Notes: generated by a model from the sequence alone, not told the origin. A DNA stretch of 64,000 nt from Paraburkholderia sp. DHOC27 (GCF_003429005.1 NZ_QVQV01000003.1:682723-746722), one strand, 5' to 3'; shown: positions 44,288 to 52,734, counted from the first letter of the stretch. Program-made: numbers and translations.

Positions 44288-45754
44288 TTATTGCAGCAGC
44301 TTCAGAACTTGCTGCGGGTTTGAGTTGGCTTGCGCCAGAACCGAGATACCTGCTTGTTGCAGCACTTGAGCCTTGCTCAGGTTCGCCGATTCCTGTGCGA
44401 AGTCTGCGTCGGTGATCTGCGATTGTGCGCTCGACAAGTCGGTGGACTCAGCTTGCTGCGACGTCGCGATACCCGTCAGGCGGTTTTGTGCTGCACCCAG
44501 CGTTGCCTGAATGTTGTTGATCGTTGCCAGCGCGTTGTCGACCGACAGCATCGCCAGGTTTGCGCCTGCCGTGGTGCTGACGTTGACGTTCGCAACCGAA
44601 GTCGGCTGGTTGTTGTAGTTGATCAGGTTGAGCGACGTTGCGCCTGCTGCTGAGCTTGCCGTGCTGACACCGTTTGCACCGATCGTGCTGACCGGCGTAG
44701 CGCCCGTAGCGAATGCGAGCGTACCGCTGCTCGACGATGCTGCGAACAGGCCGCTCGTTGCGCTGGTCGACAACTGGTTGCCGTTCTGGTCGAGGTACTT
44801 GAAGCCGCCGCTGCCGTTCGATTCAACCGTGATCGACGTAACCGTGTTTGCACCGCCCGTTGCTGCTGCGAGGCCGGTCGTCGGATCGATGCTCAGACCC
44901 GACAGCGTGCCCAGCACCGTGCCCGACGTAGCCGTCGAACCGAAGCCAGTTTCAGCCGAGTTGATCGATGCCAGTTCGTTAGCGATCGTGAGGCCGCCAC
45001 CGCTGTTCACCGAAATGCCGTCGATGCCGCTCGGCGTGCCGGTGATCGTGAACAGGTTTGCTGCTGCCGAGCTCGAGATCGCCGAACCGTTCTGGTCGGT
45101 GAACGAGAAGCCGCCCGTGCCGTTTGCCACGACGTTGATCGAGGTGATCGCGCCCGTGCCGCCAGCCGAGTTTGCTGCGCCAGTCGACGTCAGGTCCAGA
45201 CCCGTGATCGTGCCAACCACCGTGTTTGCTGCAACCGGGCCGCTACCGAGCGACGATGCCGACACGCCTTGGCTCAGGTTGATGGTGATCGTTTGACCGA
45301 CGCTTGCGCCGACCTGAACGCTCACGTTGCCTGCGGTGCCGTTCAGCAGGTTGATACCGTTGTACGAGGTTTGCGATGCCAGGCGGTTCACTTCAGCAAC
45401 TTGCTCAGCCACGTCCTGTTGCAGAGCTTGCTGGTTCTGCGTCGACATCGAACCACCGGCGGCTTCAGCAGCCAGCGAACGGATGGTTTGCAGCGATTGC
45501 GTGATCTGGCTCAGACCCGTGCTGGCCGTTTGCACCATCGACACGCCGTCGTTCGCGTTCGACACGCCCTGGTTCAGGCCGTTGATGGCCGTTTGCAGGG
45601 TCGTCGAAATTGCCAGGCCAGCGGAGTCATCTGCTGCGCTGTTGATGCGCTTGCCCGAAGACAGGCGGGTGATGGCTTGCGAGAGCGCTGCGCCCGAAGA
45701 GTTCAGGTTTTCCTGCGCGGTCAGCGACGAGATATTACTGTTAATGCTGAGCAT
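44288..45754 (-). CDS. fliC: Flagellin, filament subunit
   Basis: The 488-residue flagellin starts at ATG 45754 (MLSINSNISSLTAQENLNSS) with GGGAG upstream; the longer frame to 45814 is not plausible. The conserved D0/D1 ends are residues 1-140 and about 400-488 (ending VLQQAGISVLAQANSNPQQV). The middle holds two related segments, about 178-220 and 280-325, each with a GT(I/L)(T/S)GL strand and the repeated NG-x-GGF and DQNG motifs, so D2/D3 arose by internal duplication. The middle is very rich in Ser, Thr, Gly and Asn, suiting O-glycosylation on the surface. A sigma-28 promoter precedes it. Confidence 0.97.
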   Translation of the reverse strand: MLSINSNISSLTAQENLNSSGAALSQAITRLSSGKRINSAADDSAGLAISTTLQTAINGLNQGVSNANDGVSMVQTASTGLSQITQSLQTIRSLAAEAAGGSMSTQNQQALQQDVAEQVAEVNRLASQTSYNGINLLNGTAGNVSVQVGASVGQTITINLSQGVSASSLGSGPVAANTVVGTITGLDLTSTGAANSAGGTGAITSINVVANGTGGFSFTDQNGSAISSSAAANLFTITGTPSGIDGISVNSGGGLTIANELASINSAETGFGSTATSGTVLGTLSGLSIDPTTGLAAATGGANTVTSITVESNGSGGFKYLDQNGNQLSTSATSGLFAASSSSGTLAFATGATPVSTIGANGVSTASSAAGATSLNLINYNNQPTSVANVNVSTTAGANLAMLSVDNALATINNIQATLGAAQNRLTGIATSQQAESTDLSSAQSQITDADFAQESANLSKAQVLQQAGISVLAQANSNPQQVLKLLQ

Positions 45755-45843
45755 GAAATTCTCCCAAGAGGCTGTTGCCCTGAAGTTACTGTCACGTTGA
45801 CATGGGCGGAGCACTCGTTCATTGCTGGCCGCCTCTGAGCAGG

Positions 45844-45870
45844 TTTTCGGCGCAGGAAAAAAAAACTTGA
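45844..45870 (-). promoter_or_regulatory. Sigma-28 (FliA) promoter of fliC
   Basis: On the minus strand TCAAGTTT (45870-45863) lies exactly 11 bases before GCCGAAAA (45851-45844). The FliA consensus is TAAAGTTT-N11-GCCGATAA, so 7 of 8 and 7 of 8 positions match. The spacing is perfect, and the element lies about 90 bases before the fliC start codon. fliC is thus a late class flagellar gene. Confidence 0.88.
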
Positions 45871-46046
45871 GGGACTTTATTCAATTGGGACGCAATCGTT
45901 TTACCAGGTTTTACGGCGCACGGAAGCGCGCTACCTGGCGCCCCACCTTATGGGACGGAGGCAAGGGCGCTGCGGACCTCGACGCAGAGCTTGGAAAGTC
46001 GCGTTATTCTGTTTCTCTCTGACTAAGCGCAAATGCTGGAGAAATC

Positions 46047-47000
46047 ATGCAAAAACGCAGGATTGGCAATTCGCACCTGGAGGTCGCGCCGCTTATGTTT
46101 GGCGGCAATGTGTTTGGCTGGACCGCGGACGAAGCGACGTCATTCAACATTCTTGACGCATTCGTGGACGCGGGACTGGATTTCATCGACACAGCGGACG
46201 TCTATTCGGCCTGGGTGCCGGGCAATCAGGGCGGTGAGTCGGAAACCATCCTCGGCAAGTGGTTCAAGCGCAGCGGCAAGCGCGACCAGATCGTGCTGGC
46301 GACCAAGGTGAGCAAGCATCCGCAGCGCGAGGGTTTGTCGACGACCAACATTCAGGCCGCGGTCGAAGATTCGCTGCGCCGTCTGCAAACCGATTACATC
46401 GACGTATATTTTTCGCACGCCGATGACGAGAAAACGCCGCTCGCGGAGACGCTCGGGGCCTATCAGCGCCTGATCGAAGCCGGCAAGGTGCGGGTGATCG
46501 GCGCGTCCAACTACAGCGGCGCGCGGATCAAGGAGGCGCTGGCGGTCTCTCGCGAAAACGGGCTGCCCGAGTACCAGATCCTGCAACCCGAATACAACCT
46601 GTACGACCGTGAAGCCTATGAAACGGATATCGAACCGGTCGCGCAGGCCGAGCATCTCGGCGTGGTCGTGTTTTACAGCCTGGCCAGCGGGTTCCTGTCC
46701 GGCAAATACCGCTCAGCTGCGGATCTGGGCAAAAGCGCACGCGGCAGCCGGGTCGAAAAGTATCTGAACGAACGCGGTACCCGCATCCTTGCGGCGCTTG
46801 ATACGGTGGCCGACCAGCACGGCAGCACCCCGGCGACGGTGGCGCTGGCCTGGTTGATCGCGCGTCCGAGTGTAACGGCCCCAATTGCCAGCGCCACGTC
46901 AGTCGAACAGTTGCAAAGCCTCACCGCCTCCGTCGAACTGATGCTGACAGGCGCCGACATGCGTCTGCTGGATGACGCAAGTGCCTGGCGCAATGGCTAA
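46047..47000 (+). CDS. Aldo/keto reductase
   Basis: The 317-residue NADPH-dependent (beta/alpha)8-barrel reductase has the catalytic tetrad in place: Asp and Tyr in FIDTADVYS, Lys in VLATKVSKHP and His in DVYFSHADDEKTP. The cofactor-binding segment IARPSVTAPIASAT is also seen. It opens MQKRRIGNSHLEVAPLMFGG, after GGAGA a few bases upstream. Members reduce aldehydes or act as K+ channel-beta-like proteins; the substrate is unknown. It lies opposite fliC and is not part of the flagellar unit. Confidence 0.93.
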   Translation: MQKRRIGNSHLEVAPLMFGGNVFGWTADEATSFNILDAFVDAGLDFIDTADVYSAWVPGNQGGESETILGKWFKRSGKRDQIVLATKVSKHPQREGLSTTNIQAAVEDSLRRLQTDYIDVYFSHADDEKTPLAETLGAYQRLIEAGKVRVIGASNYSGARIKEALAVSRENGLPEYQILQPEYNLYDREAYETDIEPVAQAEHLGVVVFYSLASGFLSGKYRSAADLGKSARGSRVEKYLNERGTRILAALDTVADQHGSTPATVALAWLIARPSVTAPIASATSVEQLQSLTASVELMLTGADMRLLDDASAWRNG

Positions 47001-47299
47001 ATTGGTGGTAGGCACGTTATTTTCCTGATATCATCGGGAGTGAATTGAGATCTTTGCCTGTTTCGTTCGCCTTGGGTGGGCGGAGCGGCAACAGACGCGG
47101 CGCTTGTGATGTGCGTCTGGCCGCGTTAAGCGGTGACTCCCCAGCTCTCTTTTCCGGCCTCCGCGGCCGCTTGCCTCTCGCTTCGTGCATGGTTTCGTTT
47201 TCCTGTTATTGGCCATGAAATCGAAGCGACCGGAGGACCGGCGCGTGAGCGGCAACCCGCCACGCAATTACCCGTATCTAGCGATTTGTTAGGAATTAC
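47001..47299. other. Leader region upstream of rpsU
   Basis: No gene is supported. The 299 bases contain several short GC palindromes, such as CCGGAGGACCGG (about 47230), and presumably the rpsU promoter and leader. I see no specific known RNA motif. Confidence 0.5.
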
Positions 47300-47512
47300 A
47301 TGACGACGATTCTTCTGAAGGAAAACGAGCCGTTCGAAGTGGCGATCCGCCGCTTTCGTCGCGCAATCGAAAAGAATGGCCTGATCGCAGAACTGCGTGA
47401 ACGCCAATCGTACGAAAAGCCGACGACGGCTCGCAAGCGCAAGAAGGCTGCTGCTGTGAAGCGCCTGCACAAGCGCCTGCGTAGCCAGCAACTGCCGAAA
47501 AAGCTGCACTAA
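47300..47512 (+). CDS. rpsU: 30S ribosomal protein S21
   Basis: The 70-residue basic protein opens [20 protein letters not shown] and has [24 protein letters not shown], then Lys/Arg-rich helices ending [12 protein letters not shown]. This is S21, which helps the small subunit select start codons. RBS AGGAAT lies just before the ATG. An intrinsic terminator follows. The gene stands alone between motility-linked genes here rather than in the rpsU-dnaG-rpoD unit of enterobacteria. Confidence 0.97.
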   Translation: MTTILLKENEPFEVAIRRFRRAIEKNGLIAELRERQSYEKPTTARKRKKAAAVKRLHKRLRSQQLPKKLH

Positions 47513-47534
47513 GCACGCTTTCAAGCACGGCCAA

Positions 47535-47576
47535 AACGGCGGTGTGAGCTTCGAAAGAAGCCACACCGCCGTTTTT
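47535..47576 (+). terminator. Intrinsic terminator after rpsU
   Basis: AACGGCGGTGTG and CACACCGCCGTT form a 12-base stem around a 15-base loop and are followed by TTTTTATTT on the plus strand. Confidence 0.92.
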
Positions 47577-47645
47577 ATTTGCGCGCGGTATCTCGTTGGA
47601 TTGGCCGTGGCGGCCCGCATGCAGCGGGCCGCCCACTAACAAAGC

Positions 47646-48071
47646 TCAGGCGGCGTGTTTAACGCGCGCCGCCGAAAGGCCGAACTGGCGCGCAATCGAG
47701 ACGAGCCGCTCGCGCCATTCCCACGTGCCGAACACGTCGTGCACGTTTTGCAGGCAACTGAGCAGATCGACGGTTGCCGCATCGTAGACGTTCACGCGCG
47801 AGCGCAGCAGCGCCCGTTTGAGCGCCGCAATGCCGACATCCATATAGGCGGGCACTTCGACCGGAGGTTTGTTGATGAACCGGACGGGTATGCCTTCCAT
47901 CGCGGTCATGTAGTCGCGGGGTTTGATGTAGCTGCCGACCGGGCAACCGCCGCAGTATCCGCGATAGGCACCGCCGCCGCGCGGCAGCAAGGCCGCACGC
48001 CCCTGGCCGTCGAGATGCGCGACAGCGCGGTCGAATATCTCCTGATGGGTCAGGAAGTTTAAACTTTTCAT
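47646..48071 (-). CDS. Conserved-looking protein of unknown function, 141 residues
   Basis: ATG 48071 (MKSLNFLTHQEIFDRAVAHL) follows AGAGGAGAAGACC, a good ribosome-binding site; the longer frame to 48122 is less likely. There is no signal peptide or membrane helix. A GGGAYRGYCGGCPVGSYIKP segment with two cysteines (Cys-x2-Cys) is notable, and the C-terminal half is helical (ALKRALLRSRVNVYDAATVD, LQNVHDVFGTWEWRERLVSI). I do not recognise the family. It converges with rpsU. Good codon bias and RBS support a real gene. Confidence 0.72.
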   Translation of the reverse strand: MKSLNFLTHQEIFDRAVAHLDGQGRAALLPRGGGAYRGYCGGCPVGSYIKPRDYMTAMEGIPVRFINKPPVEVPAYMDVGIAALKRALLRSRVNVYDAATVDLLSCLQNVHDVFGTWEWRERLVSIARQFGLSAARVKHAA

Positions 48072-48437
48072 GGTCTTCTCCTCTGCGCGAGGGGCGCAGC
48101 GGTCGTTCTGGTATTCAGTCAATAAGTTCGAAACCGCGCGCCGGCAGCGCCAGATACCCCGCCAGATCGCACCTGGCGGCTGCCCGTGGGCGGCGTTGAA
48201 AGGTAAGAGCGCATCAATGCAGCGTTTCGCAGGACGATGCCGCTACAGATCGCGCACTCTGCCCCTTTGCTAGGTATAACGACCGTAGCCGGTAAAAACC
48301 GTAGTGTCAGTGTGCGCGGGCACGCAATTTTGACATGGCAGCGTGTGATCTGCAGCCGCGCGGACGGCGGAAAGCCTTGCCAGACAAGGCTCTGCCGGTT
48401 TAGACCTGCATGGCTAAGGACTTTCCCGAGGGCAGGA
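48072..48437. other. Intergenic region with short inverted repeats
   Basis: No gene is supported. Two perfect hairpins are visible: CCGCCAG/CTGGCGG (48159-48179) and AGCCTTG/CAAGGCT (48373-48391). The second is downstream of tag and may end its transcript. The rest must hold the promoter of the 141-residue protein gene. Confidence 0.5.
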
Positions 48438-49031
48438 TCAGGCCGTCTTATTGCGTCCCTTTTTGCCGAGCGCCGCGCAGCGGGCGTAGCAATGGCAGTC
48501 CGTTTGATGGTCGTTGACCATGCCGACTGCCTGCATGAACGCGTAGCAAATCGTGGTGCCGACGAATTTGCAGCCGTATTGCTTCAACCCCTTGCTGAGC
48601 GCGTCCGAGACCTCGGTGGACGCCGGCGCGTGTTGATACGACTCCCATTTGTTCTGGATTGGCGTCTGGTTGACGAACGACCACACGAAATTGGCGAGCG
48701 ATCCATGCTCGGCGCGAATCTGCTGGACCGCGCGCGCATTGGCGATAGCTGCTTCGATCTTGCCGCGATGCCGGACGATCGACTCATCCAGCACGAGTTT
48801 GTCCACGTGCTTGGGCGTGAAGCGCGCCACGGCGTCGATATCGAAGTTAGCGAACGCCCGGCGATATCCGCTGCGTTTGTTCAAGATCGTCGACCACGAC
48901 AAGCCGGCTTGGGCGCCTTCGAGCACGAGCATCTCGAATAGGTGCTGATCGTCTCGCGATGGCACGCCCCATTCGCTGTCGTGGTAGTGTGCGAGCGCTT
49001 CGCTCGAGGCCCAGTTGCATCGCTGTGTCAC
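48438..49031 (-). CDS. tag: DNA-3-methyladenine glycosylase I
   Basis: The 197-residue base-excision enzyme removes 3-methyladenine from alkylated DNA. The sequence opens MTQRCNWASSEALAHYHDSE and shows EWGVP, FEMLVLEGAQAGLSWSTIL, IVRHRGKIEAAIANARA, FVWSFVNQTP and KFVGTTICYAFMQAVGMVNDH. The zinc ligands known from E. coli Tag (an N-terminal Cys and His, and a C-terminal His and Cys in NDHQTDCHCY) are all present. It is divergent from the BadF-type kinase gene, with a 168-base spacer. Confidence 0.96.
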   Translation of the reverse strand: MTQRCNWASSEALAHYHDSEWGVPSRDDQHLFEMLVLEGAQAGLSWSTILNKRSGYRRAFANFDIDAVARFTPKHVDKLVLDESIVRHRGKIEAAIANARAVQQIRAEHGSLANFVWSFVNQTPIQNKWESYQHAPASTEVSDALSKGLKQYGCKFVGTTICYAFMQAVGMVNDHQTDCHCYARCAALGKKGRNKTA

Positions 49032-49199
49032 GGTCCGGCTCCTGCTGTTGATGTGAATCGAAAGCCCGGCTGCCCGGGCTTCGCCAGCATAGCGGAACGG
49101 ATCGCCGCCGCAACCAGGCCGTTCGGCCAGTTGCCGGATCGAAGCGGACCTGCCACGCTATACGCCATCAACGAACCCCTTCATGCAGATACACATTTG

Positions 49200-50093
49200 A
49201 TGAATACGGAACTCTTTCTGGTTGGTATCGACGGCGGCGGCACCGGCACGCGTGTGGTGCTGGGCGATGCCGAAGGACGCGAACTGGCCCAGGCAGCGAG
49301 CGGCCCCTCGGGCCTGGGTCTTGGCATCGAGCGCGCCTGGCAGGCCATTCAGGCGGGGTGTGAGCAAGCATTCAGCCGTGCGGGCGTCGCACTTGACTGG
49401 TCGCGCTGCGTAATGGGCTGCGGGCTGGCGGGCGTCAACAATCCCGACTGGCTGGCCGCATTTCAGGCGCAGGCGCCGAAACTGGCGGGCCTTGCCATCG
49501 AAAGTGACGCCTATACCACCTTGCTCGGGGCGCATGGTGGTGGCCACGGCGTGATCGTCGCGCTCGGCACGGGCAGTGTTGCCGCTGTGCTCGACGGTGG
49601 AGATGAATGGCGCCTCGCCAGTGGCTACGGATTTCCTTCCGGCGACGAGGCGAGCGGCGCCTGGCTCGGCTTGCGGTTAATCGTGCATGCGCAGCAGGCG
49701 CTCGACGGCCGTGTGCCTTTCGACGATCTGGCCCAGGCGCTGCTTGACCGGGTAGACGCGCGGGATCGCGACAGTCTGGTCGTCTGGCTGTGCGCCGCCA
49801 ACCAGACCGCCTACGCAAGCCTCGCGCCGCTGGTGTTCGAACACAGCAACCACCCGCACGCGGCGCATCTGCTGAGTGCGGCCGGCATTGAGATCGGCAA
49901 GATCATTGCTGCGCTCGATCCCGCCGGGGCCTTGCCTATCGCGCTATGCGGCGGATTGGGCGTGCCGCTGAGCAAGTATGTGCCGCAGCAATACCAGGCA
50001 AGATTGCGCGCGCCGCTGGCCGACTCCGCGCACGGTGCGTTGCATCTGGCGCAAAGGGAAGCAGCGCGGATGGCGGCCAGTTCAGCGCGATAA
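49200..50093 (+). CDS. BadF/BadG/BcrA/BcrD-type sugar kinase (N-acetylglucosamine kinase-like)
   Basis: The 297-residue actin-fold ATPase starts at ATG 49200 (MNTELFLVGIDGGGTGTRVV). GIDGGGTGTR is phosphate-binding motif 1; motif 2 is VIVALGTGSVAAVL, and LASGYGFPSGDEASGAWLG is typical of GlcNAc/glucosamine kinases of this family. The longer frame to 48942 crosses the divergent promoter. It is 124 bases upstream of a Cof-type HAD phosphatase on the same strand. The exact amino-sugar substrate is unproven. Confidence 0.88.
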   Translation: MNTELFLVGIDGGGTGTRVVLGDAEGRELAQAASGPSGLGLGIERAWQAIQAGCEQAFSRAGVALDWSRCVMGCGLAGVNNPDWLAAFQAQAPKLAGLAIESDAYTTLLGAHGGGHGVIVALGTGSVAAVLDGGDEWRLASGYGFPSGDEASGAWLGLRLIVHAQQALDGRVPFDDLAQALLDRVDARDRDSLVVWLCAANQTAYASLAPLVFEHSNHPHAAHLLSAAGIEIGKIIAALDPAGALPIALCGGLGVPLSKYVPQQYQARLRAPLADSAHGALHLAQREAARMAASSAR

Positions 50094-50217
50094 AAGCAAC
50101 AAGCCGCGCCGCAACCTGCCGCCAGAACACGTATCGCTACTGCCGACGCCATCTGTCACGGCTGAAGCGCCAAGCAACGATAAAATACGTGCTTTGACGT
50201 TCCCGGCTGCTCAAACC

Positions 50218-51039
50218 ATGTACAAAGTTATCGCCACCGATCTCGACGGCACCCTGCTCAACGGCGACCATCAGGTCGATCCGTTCACCGTCGCGACGGT
50301 GCGCCAGCTGGAGGCGCAAGGGCTGCATTTCATCATCGCGACGGGGCGCCACTATCGCGACGTGGCAGGTATTCGGGACCTGCTCGGCATCCGTCCGTAC
50401 CTGATCACGTCGAATGGCGCGCGCATTCACGCCCCTGGCGATGCAATGATCTTCGCTGACAATCTGCCGCCTGCCGCCGTGCATCGCCTCGTGCATCCCG
50501 AAATCATCGGCACGCACGGGCGCGTGATCGTCAATCTGTTTGCCGACCAGCAATGGCTGATCGACCGCGACGCACCAGAACTGTTGCGTCTCCATCAGGA
50601 TTCCGGTTTCACTTATGAAGTGACCGATCTGAAGCAGCACGACGGCAACGGTATCGCAAAGACGCTGTACATCGGCGAGCCGGCCGACCTTGCCGAGATT
50701 GCAGCCAATCTGCAACGCGAATTTGGCGACGCGCTTTACGTCACCTATTCGCTGCCGGATTGCCTCGAAGTGATGACGTCGAATGTATCCAAAGGACGCG
50801 CGCTGAAGCAGGTACTCGAGCGTCTAGGCGTGGACGCGTCACGCTGCGTCGCGTTTGGCGACAACATGAACGACATCGATCTGCTGGAAACCGCAGGCCA
50901 TCCATTCATGATGAACAACGCGAATCCCGACCTCGTGGCTCGCTTGCCAGGCGTCACGCGCATTGGCAACAACTTCGAAGCGGGTGTGGCGCACCATCTG
51001 CGCAAGCTGTTCGCGCTGGATGGCGAACTGGCGTCTTGA
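50218..51039 (+). CDS. Cof-type HAD-IIB hydrolase (YidA-like sugar phosphatase)
   Basis: The 273-residue protein starts at ATG 50218 (MYKVIATDLDGTLLNGDHQV). The nucleophile motif is DLDGTLL, with a C2B-type cap (residues about 80-190), ALKQVLERLGVDASRCVAFG and the final GDNMNDIDLLETAG. Such enzymes dephosphorylate sugar phosphates, flavin phosphates or thiamine-related compounds. Being next to a sugar kinase fits a sugar-phosphate substrate. The longer frame (from 49978) overlaps the kinase and is not used. Confidence 0.92.
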   Translation: MYKVIATDLDGTLLNGDHQVDPFTVATVRQLEAQGLHFIIATGRHYRDVAGIRDLLGIRPYLITSNGARIHAPGDAMIFADNLPPAAVHRLVHPEIIGTHGRVIVNLFADQQWLIDRDAPELLRLHQDSGFTYEVTDLKQHDGNGIAKTLYIGEPADLAEIAANLQREFGDALYVTYSLPDCLEVMTSNVSKGRALKQVLERLGVDASRCVAFGDNMNDIDLLETAGHPFMMNNANPDLVARLPGVTRIGNNFEAGVAHHLRKLFALDGELAS

Positions 51040-51089
51040 ATGGAGCGCAGCGGGGAAGGGGGAGTGGAAAGTGGCTAGCGGGCCAACCA

Positions 51090-51126
51090 CTGATACTCGT
51101 CCGTGATGACACTGGACGAGTATCAG
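51090..51126. repeat. Perfect 13-base inverted repeat after the Cof-type phosphatase
   Basis: CTGATACTCGTCC (51090-51102) and GGACGAGTATCAG (51114-51126) are exact reverse complements around an 11-base loop. No T run follows on either strand, so it is not a textbook terminator. It could stop transcription with Rho, protect mRNA ends, or be an operator. Confidence 0.7.
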
Positions 51127-51192
51127 GGTGCCTGGACCGCTGCGCCGCCAGTATTTACAGTCGCGGCGTAGCGCTGATCAAGGCTTTATCAA

Positions 51193-51474
51193 TTACCCGT
51201 GCCAACCTTGGCCGCGATGATCGTCCCGGTGATCGTAGCCTCCGTGGCGATCACCATGATCCCAGCCACGGTGATCCTGGCCATAGTAACCGCGGTCCCA
51301 ACCCGGGTGAGCGTAGTAGACCGGTTGGGCGTAGGCCGGCTCAGGTGCCACATACACAGGGGCGGGCACGCCGAGCGACAAGCCGACGCTCAGATCCGTA
51401 TGGGCTTGCGCGACGCCACATGCGCCGGCGGCGAGACCTGCTGCTACAAGCAAATGAGTGACGATGCGTTTCAT
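51193..51474 (-). CDS. Small exported His/Gly/Tyr/Pro-rich protein
   Basis: The 93-residue product has a signal peptide (MKRIVTHLLVAAGLAAGACG, cleavage after AQA near residue 24). The mature part is first Val/Pro-rich (GVPAPVYVAPEPAYAQPVYY) and ends in a His/Asp/Gly-rich tail (YYGQDHRGWDHGDRHGGYDH and on), which could bind metal ions. GGAGAGTCAAC precedes the ATG. Similar small exported proteins with PxYYxxPxY repeats are common in this group of bacteria, but their function is unknown. Confidence 0.78.
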   Translation of the reverse strand: MKRIVTHLLVAAGLAAGACGVAQAHTDLSVGLSLGVPAPVYVAPEPAYAQPVYYAHPGWDRGYYGQDHRGWDHGDRHGGYDHRDDHRGQGWHG

Positions 51475-51828
51475 GTTGACTCTCCTGGTGCCATCCTGCG
51501 CGGTTATCTGAACCTGTGGCGCCGAACGCTCACTTTGTTCTCACGCTGGATGGTTGCTGTTGAGGACGTGTTGTCCCACGCCTTCAATCTACGCGTCGCG
51601 GCGCGCCGGAGTGCGACCAGATGTTACGGTCTGCAAGCATCAATGTTGCAGATAGCTGCGTCGCCAATCGCCATTCAGACGGGATGAAATCGAGGCCGTT
51701 TTCGTTGGATCGCCCGCCGCATGGCCGTTTTCGGGCCATTGTGCAGAGCGGAAAAGCGCGTCTCTAAGGGCGCGATCGCCGCTGCAAAAGAGGACGTGGT
51801 AAGCGTCCCTTACATCTGTGTTAGCTAT
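51475..51828. other. Intergenic region, no gene seen
   Basis: About 350 bases between two minus-strand genes. Frames across it are short and without plausible ribosome-binding sites. It presumably holds the promoter of the small exported protein. Confidence 0.5.
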
Positions 51829-52500
51829 TTAATGTGCCGCGCTGGCGGCGGCGTCGGGTAAGGACGCACAGGGGCAATCGGCGGAGCGGTCATTCAGACC
51901 CTCGTGGTCGTGCACGAACGTCACGCGCGGCGAACTGCCCTGCCAATCCAGCTTCACCACGTAAATACTGTCGAAATCGTCGCTATGCCATTTGGGGACG
52001 TCGGCGGCGTTGCCGCCGTGGGCGGCCACCATCTGCCGCACCAGCTTCTCGATCTCCTTGTGTTCCCACGCAATGACGACGAGCTTGTGGTGATACGCGG
52101 GGTCGACGAGCGCGCTGCCGAGTTGATCGATCTGCGCGAATCCGTACGGCGTCTGCACTGGCAGCTGAAACTGAATAGCCGTTGGCTCGATGGTCGCTAA
52201 CGGCCGCACATAGTAATAAGGATGGCCACCGTCGTTCTTTTGCTGGCCAGGATCGGGCGCGAAGATCACATCGGGCTTGCCGAATTTGGCTGCAATCACC
52301 GCCGGCAACGCGAGCGAGCGGTTGAGGCCCTTGCAGTCCAATTGCCCGAGACCCTCGGCCGGTTTCTCGCCGTGCCGAACGAATATCAGCGTTTCGGTGA
52401 TGTTGTCGGCCGCATGGGCGACCAACGGTGCGAGGGCGCCGACGCAGCATGAGGCGAGCGCGAGCACAACGCGTTGAAGGAGTCTGCGGGAACCATTCAT
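51829..52500 (-). CDS. Exported histidine-phosphatase-superfamily protein
   Basis: The 223-residue protein has a signal peptide (MNGSRRLLQRVVLALASCCV, with VAHA-A as cleavage site near residue 30). The mature N-terminus TETLIFVRHGEKPAEG holds the phosphohistidine motif R42-H43-G44. The second-half HDHEGLNDRS may supply further active-site residues. The usual second catalytic His appears in VVIAWEHKEI. The substrate is unknown. ATG 52500 follows GGGATCTCCCG; the longer open frame to 52629 would bury the signal peptide. Confidence 0.82.
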   Translation of the reverse strand: MNGSRRLLQRVVLALASCCVGALAPLVAHAADNITETLIFVRHGEKPAEGLGQLDCKGLNRSLALPAVIAAKFGKPDVIFAPDPGQQKNDGGHPYYYVRPLATIEPTAIQFQLPVQTPYGFAQIDQLGSALVDPAYHHKLVVIAWEHKEIEKLVRQMVAAHGGNAADVPKWHSDDFDSIYVVKLDWQGSSPRVTFVHDHEGLNDRSADCPCASLPDAAASAAH

Positions 52501-52685
52501 CGGGAGATCCCTTCGGGCCGTATGAGAGTCGGACGATTCTAGCAGTGAGGGCGCCGATTCCAGTGCGCCGGGGGGAGCCGGTCGTGGAGACGTCTGGAGA
52601 GACTTCGCGCCGGCTACCCGGTGGCGCAAACTGACCGCGCATGCGCCAGCCAGACCCGCACCGATGAAACACGCGTTTTAAATGC

Positions 52686-52714
52686 AAAAACGGGCGCCGT
52701 CGCGCCCGTTTAAA
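52686..52714 (-). terminator. Intrinsic terminator of aqpZ
   Basis: On the minus strand AAACGGGCG and CGCCCGTTT pair around a six-base loop and are followed by TTTGC. It lies 21 bases after the aqpZ stop. Confidence 0.85.
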
Positions 52715-52734
52715 ACACTATCGCTCTTGCGAGA

